Below, in pieces: positions 55,108-64,000 of a stretch of DNA of 64,000 nucleotides. The stretch covers positions 186,001-250,000 of the forward strand of contig NW_027445261.1 in assembly GCF_048569485.1 (NCBI RefSeq), in the 5' to 3' direction. Position 1 is the first letter of the stretch. Each line of letters opens with the position of its first letter. The notes under the pieces were generated by a model. It was not told the DNA's origin and ran no database searches. It was given only the letters and a program-made list of their open reading frames with translations. Made by a program: the position numbers and the translations under genes. This stretch comes from Anomaloglossus baeobatrachus. Its lineage: Eukaryota > Chordata > Amphibia > Anura > Aromobatidae.

Positions 55108-56943
55108 GTGGGAGTGGTGTACAGGGTCTTAGCAGTAAAGAGTATTCCATATTTCTGCCAGATACCCACAGAGATATTGAAATCTGAAAAAAGAGACTTC
55201 TGCTCATTGAAGGTAAGAACTGCTCACATAGCGTTCAACTCCACAGCAAACGAGTGCTCTAGCACTGGCATCTCAGCAGGGATATTCCCCTACTACACAT
55301 GTGTGTCTGGGTCCCTGTGACAGTTTACAGGACATAACTCAGGGCACCTAGACAGAAGGCAGAGGGACTACTTTCTATTTCTGGTGTAGAGCTTAGTACA
55401 ATATATATATATATACTATTACATGTGACACATGTACCTTGTATTACCATTATTCGCTGTATATGAACCCCTTTTCTCCGGGCATTATTTGTCTATAGCA
55501 TTTTTCACGAACCTGAGGCAACTGAGAACCCTTCAGTGAAGGAATTCCACTAACCCTCACAATACCAACCAGGGGCCTCCCTGCAGTAACTCAGGTAGTT
55601 GTACCCATTCTCTTTCCGCATTCTATGTGTTCTTCTTCTTTCTTCTTTTTTTTCTTTTTTCTTCTTTTTATTTCTATCATGTAGTTCAGGGGTTTATAGA
55701 TATATGTCCTGCATCTCATATTTCCTTTAGTGGTGCTTCTTACCCATTCTCATATCATTTACCCTAGTATTTCATGATCCTGAGGCGACTGAGAACCCTT
55801 TAATAAAGGAATCCTTTTTCACTTGAATTGTCAAGTGATACTTACCAGTGACTATCACGTAATGTTACAGGTAGTTGCATTTTCTTCCTCTTCTTTCTCT
55901 CCTTTCTTCTTTGTCACACGGTCCATTGTGTTATAGCCCACGTGTCATGATAACACTTGTACCATCTTTTCATTTAGATTCCACCTACAATTATTTACCG
56001 ATTCCAGTTCTGAAATAGGCTTTCATGATCTACTCACTAGAATTCTCAAGTGCATAAGGTACTGAGACATATACATGTTCACACCATTATAAAGAACAAA
56101 GTATAAACATTGAGGTTTTTCTCACACCCATGTTCCTGTGTTCTTTGATATGATATGTGTTCATTTCCTTCACTATATAGGATTGCAAGTTTTCCATTTG
56201 TACCTTAATGGCAATGACGCTATACAATTGAACACATATCATCCTGTTATCCATATAGGTGTGTATTTACCTGCTTGACTATTTTTGGTTGTTTGATCCA
56301 GAATGTTTCTCCAGATAGGTCATGTGGAAATTTTCTTTCCTCAGTACAAATGTTTTCACTATGGCTTTGGAAAAATTTTTTGTATGTGCATCATGGTCAT
56401 TTGACCCATTGTACTCTCAAGTAGCAATATATTGTACTGTTATGTTGTACTATGTACTAATTACGTGTTTATATGGTTTTGTAACCCTTTATGATCTTAG
56501 ATAACTTTATCCTTGATAAAGACCTAAAAACAAGGTCGAAACGTTGGATGAATTATCCTTTTGCACAAATAAAGAATTTTCAGCATTCCAAGAGTTCCTT
56601 TCTTACGTTATTGATCACTATAGTGTGCCAGAGCTATTTCTATTGAATTGACTCTTATTTTTTCTGAGCACCTGCTATATACACAGTGACCCAGACATAT
56701 TCAAGTTTCATTCAGAAGGCAGAGGGAAGCCGTAGCAGCTGAGCCTATATCTTGGCTTGTGAGCATTAGAACAGGCCGGCGATTACAGGGTAACATGAAA
56801 AATGTCCAGCTTGCATTATGACTAGAACATGACAATATCCTTTTAAGTACTAACCTATGATGCGTTCCTAAGCAGTTGATGTTATATGTTCTACATTTCA
56901 TTTTCTGCATACTTTACAAGTAGTAGAATTTGCTTTGATATAG
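55108..56943 (+). mobile_element. AT-rich PLE-like region, right-arm copy
   Basis: Counterpart of 5236-7073. A donor-like AAG|GTAAGA follows a short open frame (FCQIPTEILKSEKRDFCSLK) at 55212, which could be a lost upstream exon of the SET gene; this is speculative. Confidence 0.35.
56511..56543 (+). ncRNA. Hammerhead-like motif, right-arm copy
   Basis: CCTTGATAAAGACCTAAAAA then CAAGGTCGAAACG. GACCU pairs with AGGUC, and the following GGAU can pair with AUCC immediately upstream to form stem I. The core UUGAUAA departs from CUGAUGA at two positions. Confidence 0.55.
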
Positions 56944-56960
56944 GCAACTGGATTTTCACA

Positions 56961-57522
56961 ATGAAAAGGCAAAGGATAACGCCCGAAAAAGACGCCATAC
57001 ATTATGTCAGTGCCATCACTGACAAACCTGGATTGACCATGAAATACATCAATCCCCTTAAAGGTGAGTTAAAACAAGTTTTAACTAAATTGCCTTAATA
57101 TTGTCATGCATTAGAATGACTGTCTTAGGTAATGATAAATATTTTCTACAGGAAGAGGAGTGTTTGCTGAAACTGAAATCGAAAAAGGGAGTTTTGTTGC
57201 AGAATATCGAGGCGAGCTCACGTATGCACTTACGATGGTAGACAACTACTCGAGATTTATGGTTGTGGTACAAGTCAAAGATCTAATGGCCCATACTGCA
57301 GCGAAGGTCTTCCAAGCACACTTATGCAGACCTCATGGCTACTCAGAGAGAGTCCTCACAGATCAAGGCACAGCCTTTGAAGCGGAAATCTTCAAGGACT
57401 TCTGCAGCTTTTACCGATGCAGGAAGATGCGCACTACACCCTACCATGCTCAAACCAATGGTTATCAACCTGCTCAGGACTTTACCCCATATTCCAGATG
57501 TGGCCTTACAAGTGATTTATAG
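56961..57522 (+). CDS. Spliced SET-domain / Gypsy integrase fusion ORF
   Basis: Exon A (56944-57063) has an acceptor GATATAG and carries ATG at 56961. It encodes MKRQRITPEKDAIHYVSAIT through MKYINPLK and ends at donor GTGAGT. After an 88-bp intron ending TTTTCTACAG, exon B gives GRGVFAETEIEKGSFVAEYR-GEL, the first strands of a KMT5A/PR-Set7-like SET domain. At 57219 it passes in frame into the integrase core (TYALTMVDNYSRF..., LTDQGTAFEAEIF, YHAQTNG). It ends at 57522 after residues read backwards from LINE DNA. The spliced ORF is 474 nt, 157 residues. It lacks the SET cofactor-binding NHS motif and catalytic Tyr, and the integrase Glu, so neither enzyme activity is expected. It may be a pseudogene; the same frame is open in all three copies. 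Confidence 0.5.
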
Positions 57523-57588
57523 AGGGGTAACAATACGTTGGGATCACCGGATCTAATCTCCCTTTTTATACACCCTAAAATCTTGTTT

Positions 57589-58344
57589 GCTTTAGAATAA
57601 ACAATAACATCATAAAGGTATAGCAGTACCGTTTCAAAGTTTCGGTGTCCCAAGCAGCATTCCATCAGCCTCTGGAAGGTTCCTGGCAAATTGCACAGCT
57701 CGAAGGGCATGCTTTTGAACTCGCAGAGACCCATCGGGGTGGCAAAGGCGGTCTTCTCCCGGTCTGCCTCAGCAACGGACACTTGCCAATAGCGACTAGT
57801 GAGATCAAGGGTAGAAAAATAATTTGCAGTTCTCAATGCAGCTAGCTATTCCTCAATACAGGGGAGTGGTGCTGTCCTTCTTCTTTAACAGGACCAACGG
57901 AGCTGCCCAGAGGCTACAACTGTCACGGATAACCCCAGCCTCCTTCATGTTGCTCAACATGTCCTTGGTACACTGGTAATGTGCAGGTAGTTTTGGCTTA
58001 TATCTCTCTTTGATGGGTGGGTGTGCACTTGTGGGGATGTAGTGTTTGACCCCTTTTATTCTTCAAAAGTCTAGCGGATGTTTGCTGAAGACTTGCTCGT
58101 ATTCTTGCACTAGCCTGTAGACCCCCTTCTTGTGATGTGAAGGTGTGGAGTCAGTGCCTACGTGTAATTCCTTACACCACTCCTCTGGCTGACTTGGTGA
58201 GCTGTCACTGAATGGGTGGGCTGAAGCAATGGTGGATGCTGCTGTTTGGATAGCATGTGTATCTACTGAGAACAGCTTATCAATGGTGGCAAATCGGAGC
58301 AGCTTAATCTCTTGCTCTCCGCAGTTCAACACTCTCATGGGCAC
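57589..58344 (-). pseudogene. Gypsy pol fragment B, right-arm copy
   Basis: Inverted copy of 48164-48922 with the same stop after HPLDF and an unoccupied TTAA site. The LINE piece lies at 57479-57585. Confidence 0.8.
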
Positions 58345-59226
58345 TCTTCCCTTCCATATTAATGAATAAAACTATGATGTAAATAGCATATAGATACCCC
58401 ACAAATGCAGATAAAAGTAGGTTATGGGAAAAGGGGGAAGAGAGAAACAGGAAAATAGTGGAATAAAGTATACCTTCCAGGTGGGAGATGAAATGGCAGC
58501 ACAGCCAGTGGAGGTGAAGCAAGGGGAGCCTGCAACTAAAGAGTTGAGAGCGTTATCACATGGTGACTGAGCCTGATTGTAACGGGAGCATAGAGGTGCC
58601 GATCCTGTCTTACCTGCGTTGGTGTAGAAGTGGGTGTCCTGTGGTGGAGTCAGCTATGTGCAGTGGTGGCCGTGGGTTCTTTTATGTGCGACCGTAGTAA
58701 TAGCTGCGCCCACTTCCTGTATGGGAGTGGAATGCAGTGAGGGTAATGGAACGCACGCCTGCGCATTTGTGTTTAACGTCGCGCATGTGCAGAACGGAGA
58801 AAAGGCTGCGCTCACTTCCTAATGAAAGGGAGTGAGACGCATCTGGGAAGGGAAGGGAAAAGATTAGGGTTTGGGGATGATGAAAGGGCTTTCTACGGGC
58901 AAGGATGGCAAAGGGTGGCAGTGACGGAAAGTCAGGCAGCCTGTCCTGTCCTGTCCTGTCCGTCCGTCTTTTTGTATCATGAATTGGAAAGACTGCAAGG
59001 GGGAGGGGAGGTGCTTGTGTCCAAAAGGAGGAGTTATTCAGATTCATTGCAGTGGGCGGCGGCTGCAAAAAGCACCATTCTTCTTGTTTTTGCTCTGCAA
59101 AACAGCCTTTTCAAGGGTTGGCTTGGGTGACAAAATGTCTTCTGTAGGCGTGGGTTTGTCTCCCTCTCCCTAATATGTGTCCGGTATAGGCCAGGGTGCC
59201 ACTCAAGGCCGTAACCAATTCGGGTT

Positions 59227-59601
59227 ATAGCTTCTCGGCCTTTTGGCTAAGATCAAGTGTAGTTTCGGAGGACGCTACCTTGGTCGGTACTGGAAGGTGC
59301 CTGGGATTGCACGTCTGCCGGCCTTGAGGAAGTGTGTGCGCCTTCTGGTGACACATAGCCCTCTTGTGCCTGGACGGTTCCCAGGCAACGGGAGGCGATC
59401 ACCTTTGTTATTTTGAAGTCCTACTGATAAACAGAAAAAAAAAAAAATTAAATCTGTTCTTATCAGTTTAATATCTGATACGTCCCCTCTCTGGGGACCA
59501 TATATTAAATGGATTTTTAGAACAAGGAGATGGAAAAAATCTTGCTCTGTCCACTCCACGCATTGACCTGGTATTGCAGTACCTCCAGGACCGGTGCACC
59601 C
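59227..59601 (+). ncRNA. RNU2: Interrupted U2 snRNA, right-arm copy
   Basis: U2 parts are 59227-59263 and 59452-59601; insert 59264-59451; 3' box 59614-59628 (GTTTCCAAAAGCAGA). The insertion splits GUAGU|A of the branch-site recognition element. Confidence 0.9.
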
Positions 59602-59931
59602 CTTCTTAACCCAGTTTCCAAAAGCAGAACTCAATTCACCTGATTCAAATGAGCCCCATTAGTGAATTGAAAGAAAGCAAAAACTTTATATGCACCTCAA
59701 TTTGGCCAATTCACTTTTCACACTTTCACCCTTTTTTTTATCTTTCACACCTTTTACTTGCTTTATTGATGCAAAAAGCTGTGCCAAATAGCAAACTCAT
59801 CTCCACTCAACTTGACCAACTCTGCTATGTCCCGTGCAGTATCTTATTCTCAGTCTTATCTAGATCATTTGCAATTGAATAGAATAGATCCCTTTTGGCT
59901 GCTTATGACTGTGTAAAATATGTAGTTTTAC

Positions 59932-60041
59932 TGGGCTGGGATGAGAGAATCCATTGAAGCATGGTGTAGGGATTGTGGTTCCTGTGTGCTAAGAAGAGAG
60001 GCTGGCACCAGCCAGAAAGCCCCATTGCAGCCAATAATCAC
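59932..60041 (+). pseudogene. Gypsy integrase finger fragment, right-arm copy
   Basis: MRESIEAWCRDCGSCVLRR reading on the plus strand. Confidence 0.75.
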
Positions 60042-60266
60042 TTAATAACTTTTTCAACTTGTCATCATATGGGAGGCCTTCCATTCCTTGTAGTAGTCTA
60101 GTTGCCCACCTTTGAACTGACTCTAACTTCTGAATGTCCTTTTTAAAATGTGGAGCCCAAAACTGGTTCCCATATTCCAGATGTAGCCTTACAAGTGATT
60201 TATAGAGGTGTAACAATACGTTGGGATCACGGGATCTAATCTCCCTTTTTATACACCCTAAAATCT
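60042..60266 (-). pseudogene. LINE RT fragment, right-arm copy
   Basis: Inverted copy of 626-850. Confidence 0.7.
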
Positions 60267-60697
60267 TGTCCCAAGCAGCATTCCATCAGCCTCTGGAAGG
60301 TTCCTGGCGCATTGCACAGCTCGAAGGGCATGCTTTTGAACTCGCAGAGACCCATAGGGGTGGCGAAGGCGGTCTTCTCCCGGTCTGCCTCAGCAACGGA
60401 CACTTGCCAATAGTGACTAGTGAGATCAAGGGTAGAAAAATAATTTGCAGTTCTCAATGCAGCTAGCGATTCCTCAATACGGGGAGTGGTGCCGTCCTTC
60501 TTTTTTAACAGGATCAACAGAGCTGCCCAAAGGCTACAACTGTCACGGATAACCCCAGCCGCCTTCATGTTGCTCAACATGTCCTTGGTACACTGGCAAT
60601 GTGAAGGTGGTATTGGCTTATAGCTCTCTTTGATGGGTGGGTGTGCACCTGTGGGGATGTGGTGTTGGACCCCTTTTATTCCCCCAAAATCTAGCGG
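60267..60697 (-). pseudogene. Gypsy RT fragment A, right-arm copy
   Basis: Inverted copy of 195-625 retaining the 23 bp missing from the left arm. Confidence 0.8.
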
Positions 60698-61331
60698 GCT
60701 TCCCACCGGTAACCCGCTCCCCAGCTTGGATGGATGCTGAGGGAGCCCCTTTTGCCCGCAGGCTCTGGCCCTGGGAACTGTAGCCTTGGCGGTGACTGTG
60801 CTTCCCTCTACGGTGTGAGCTGTTGCCTTCAATCGGGTCTTGACTGCTGGGAAACCCTGGAGGTTCCTGTCGCTAACGGATTTGACCGGTTTTACGGCGA
60901 CTCCTAGCCTGGTCGGGGTCCGTAGGCCCTGCCGGATGGTGCTGGCTTCTCTTCACTCCCCGATCTGGTACCGGCGGGCCACCGCCCATCCCCGGTCCGT
61001 ACGGTTCACTCCAATCAGCCTCTCCTGCAGAAGGTCACCACCGTCTGCCAACCTTGCTGAGTGCCCGGGCCACACACCCGGACACGGTCAGTCTCCTCTC
61101 CTCTTCACTTCTCTAACTCCAAAACTGATCTCTAATCTGACTCCTTTTCCCGCCTCCAGGACTGTGAACTCCTCGGTGGGTGGGATCAACCGCCTGGCCC
61201 ACCCCCTGGTGTGGACATCAGCCCCTGGAGGAAGGCAACTAGGATTTGTGTTTAGCTTCGGTGTGCCTAGCCGGAGTGTAGAGTGTGTTGGTGTAGTACC
61301 TGTGACGACCTGGCTTGTCCAGGGCGCCACA
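60698..61331 (-). mobile_element. Gypsy 3' LTR, truncated, right-arm copy
   Basis: Inverted copy of 45200-45833. Confidence 0.75.
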
Positions 61332-61942
61332 TTCCCCTATAGTAAAATGCAGACCGTCCGCGGGCTGCCCGTCCATCACCGGTTTTATTTTCACAACTGA
61401 AAAAGAATAAAACGGTAAAACATGTAAAAGCATCATAAACATTTTACAACGGTACAGCTTCCGCTCTTCTCCCACCCAAACAACCTGGCCCTGATGCTGC
61501 CCCTAAGAAGCGGGCAGCACCCCTTGACCCCAGTCCAGCACCAAGTTGCCCGAGCGGGTTCTGTCTCTTTCAGGGGGCCCACGTCCAAGGGGACCCCTGA
61601 ACCCCCGGAGGATCGCCACCGGTTACGGTAGTGGCGGGCCTAGGCCATCCCTTTCCTCCAGGCCCATCCTCCCAAATCAGCCTCTCCGGAGGCGGTAACG
61701 GTGTCAAGCCAACAAACATTTTTATTTACATTGCACTAAGTTTGTGGTTGCCCTGCAAGTTCTCGGGCTTGTCCGTAAGCAGTTCCTTACGCAATGGTTG
61801 CACAGTCCCTACGGGGACAACAGTTGCCGGCAACGGCCGGTTTAATCACGGTTCAATCAGGTAAACTTCTTTGGTTGATCATCTTTACTTATCATTTAAA
61901 ACTTTCAAACTGGTACACTCAACACATAAAGCCCCCCCCCTT
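61332..61942 (-). mobile_element. Gypsy 3' untranslated region, right-arm copy
   Basis: Inverted copy of 44590-45199, with nine instead of eight G in the run after the pol stop. Confidence 0.6.
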
Positions 61943-64000
61943 TTAAAGAGTAGTTTCCCTGTACCTAAGTGGGGGTCTACCTAGGTTGGGGCGAGTGGAC
62001 CTTCGGGGTCCGGTGTCAGTGGTGACAGGCAGTGGGGCAGAGGGAACAGTCAGTTCCTCCTCCCTGCTATCATGTGGGGCAGGCGGAGGCGTAGGGGAGC
62101 TGGGTACAGGTACATCCCTGGGCACTGGCTCGCGGTTAACCGTTTCCATCATTTCTTCATCCACGGGTTGTGGGAACAGTATCACTGGAAGGATCACCGC
62201 ACCGTTCTGTGTAGGCCAGTCTGCTGGAAAATCACCCATCATGGTGTGGATTACCTCTTTTTCCTTCTCCACTGGACTGGGAACTGGAGCCTCATCCGCT
62301 ACTCTCAATGCTGGTGGGCACTTCTTCAGGTGGTCTCGGGAAACCGTGGCCAAAGTCCCCCCCTGGTCACGGCTGATCTGGTAGGCCTTCCCATTCTCCC
62401 ATCCTGTGGGCTGGACTACATACGGGGTTTTTTCCCATTGATCATCCAGCTTGTGGGCCCTTCTTTTCCGCTTCAGCACTACATCCCCAGGTTGGAAGGA
62501 ACCGGCAGGCGCCTTCTTGTTGAAGCACTGCTCCTATTGTCCCCGACTCTGGCACAAGTTCTTTTCAACATACTCCTGGACCTGTCGGTACTGTGTCCTC
62601 CGCCGAGTGTCCCATTCAGCTGTCGACAGGAGTGCTTCTGAAGCTTCCAAGCCCATTTCCAGATCCACTGGTAGCCGGCCGGGACGAGCTCTCATCAGGT
62701 ATGCTGGAGTGCATTTCGTAGAGCTGGAAGGGATGTTGTTGTACATATCGACCAGGTCAGGTAGCTTCTCCAGCCACAGGTTCCGCTCTTCCAGTGGTAA
62801 CGTCTTGAGGAGGCCCAGGACCAAGTGGTTCATCTTTTCACAAATGCCATTGGTTTGGGCGTGGTAAGGCGTGGTCCGGATTTTCTTGCAGCCGTACAAC
62901 TGGCAGAATTCCTGGAATACCTCTGCTTCAAAGGCCGGACCCTGGTCGGTAAGCACCCTCTCCGGGTACCAATGCGGTCAACAGAAATAAGCCTGGAAAG
63001 CCTTAGCAGCGGTGCGGCCGGTTAAGTCCTTAACTGGGACAACCACCAGGAACCTCGAGTAGTGGTCTACGATGGTCAGAGCGTAGGTGTACCCACTTCG
63101 GCTGGGGGTGAGCTTTACATGGTTAAGGGCAACCAGCTCCAGCGGTTGGTGTGTAATGATCGGGTGTAGGGGTGCCTTCTGGCTGGCCTCGTCCTTCCTT
63201 CTCAATGCGCAAGGGCCACATTCTCGGCACCAGGCCTCCACAGATTCCCGCATTCCACTCCAATAGAACCGCTCTCTTAACAACATCTCTAGCTTCTTCC
63301 ACCCGAAGTGCACTGCACCATCATGGTATGCTTGCAGGACGGTGGGCACGTTAGCCTGGGGAATCACCAGCTGGCGGATCTTCTCGTGAGTCTTTGGATT
63401 AATCAGCTCGCGATACAACTTCCCCTGGTGTAGGTATAGCCGGGTCCGTTCTTGCCACAGACGTTGGGCTTCGGCAGGGGCAGCAGGGTCTATCCCAGCA
63501 GAACCCTGTTCCACTAGAGTCTTGACCAGGCGGACAGCAGGTGCCTGGTCCTGAGCTTCCTGCCAGTCCTGTCGGGGCAGCGGATCCAGGTTCACCCGTT
63601 GTTGGTAGACGTGCACCTTCTCAGTGAATGGCCGGTGAAATGCAGGCAACTCGATCTCTTCGAGGTCATCATCCTCTGGCCCCTCTTCCGACAGGTGGGG
63701 CATCCGGGAGAGTGCATTGGCATTGACGTTGGTACGGCCGGCCCGGTACTTGATGGTGAAATCGTAGTTGGCTAACCTGGTCACCCACCGCTGCTCCAAC
63801 GCGCCCAGCTTGGCCGTATCTAGATGGGTCAGCAGGTTATTGTCTGTGTACGCGGTGAACTTGGCTGCTGCCAGGTAATGGCGGAACCGCTCGGTGATAG
63901 CCCACACCAGTGCCAAGAGCTCAAGCTTGAAGGAGATGTAGTTCTCAGGGTTCCTCTCAGTCGGTCGGAGTTTTCGGCTAGCATAAGCTATTACCTTTTC
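61943..64000 (-). pseudogene. pol: Gypsy pol (RNase H end, integrase), right-arm copy, partial
   Basis: Continues beyond the window. It carries the TGA shared with the left arm (near 62978) and an extra in-frame TAG (CAG to TAG) after CQSRGQ near 62534, plus substitutions such as D to N in the LVALDHV motif, which removes a core catalytic Asp. It is more decayed than the left-arm copy. Confidence 0.9.

Larger units (their letters stand above)
54111..64000 (-). repeat. Right arm of giant palindrome (cut by window end)
   Basis: Inverted counterpart of 42532-52397. It keeps the 23 bp lost in the left arm, has one more G in the run near 61932-61940, and carries a private TAG in pol near 62534. 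The independent small differences mean the arms are separate copies rather than one sequence read twice, unless haplotypes were merged during assembly. Confidence 0.95.

Overview
This is a eukaryotic, gene-poor, transposon-saturated window, most likely from an amphibian (probably a frog or toad). I infer this from the element mix: Gypsy, DIRS-like, Penelope-like (PLE), hAT and TTAA-target DNA elements, abundant MITEs, a vertebrate-type U2 snRNA copy with a 3' box, and AT-rich intergenic DNA. I found no intact host protein-coding gene. The only gene-like host material is the U2 copy and a two-exon fragment of a SET-domain (KMT5A-like) gene.

Layout. 1-7650 is one copy of a mosaic block made of Gypsy LTR, RT and integrase pieces in both orientations, LINE RT ends, an interrupted U2 gene, the SET exons joined to a Gypsy integrase core, a PLE-like stretch with a hammerhead-like motif, and a terminal MITE. 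7651-10309 is mostly unassigned and holds two head-to-head PLE endonuclease fragments. 10310-20862 is a minus-strand decayed gene of an uncharacterised family, broken by several insertions. These include two solo LTRs, each with a target-site duplication, and a young 6.5-kb gag-only LTR element (14203-20728) whose LTRs look identical and carry a perfect five-unit heat-shock element. 20885-21237 plus 31533-31767 is a DIRS-like fragment split by a 10.3-kb hAT element (21246-31524, minus strand, 8-bp TSD). 31768-33233 and 40848-41394 hold MITE and PLE debris, into which a second hAT of 7.6 kb is inserted (33242-40839, plus strand, 8-bp TSD). 41395-45833 is a 5'-truncated Gypsy element.

From 42532 to the window end the sequence forms a giant palindrome. 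The left arm is 42532-52397, the right arm is 54111-64000 (cut by the window edge), and the spacer is 1.7 kb. Paired coordinates sum to 106508 near the centre. The arms carry a second and a third (inverted) copy of the 1-7650 block, and the spacer holds a PLE 3' end with a GIY-YIG endonuclease ORF and a hammerhead-like motif. One inversion junction lies inside that PLE reading frame and abuts a 17-nt perfect hairpin.

Most notable: (1) both hAT elements carry long tandem arrays on each side of the transposase gene (138 bp x22 and 234 bp x10; 196 bp x7 and 118 bp x13), with higher-order periodicity, and the 234-bp unit contains a copy of the transposase C-terminal codons; (2) the palindrome and its third direct copy; (3) the SET-integrase spliced fusion ORF; (4) the heat-shock element in the LTRs; (5) hammerhead-like ribozyme motifs at five loci. 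All similarity statements are from reading and recall of protein families; no search was run.
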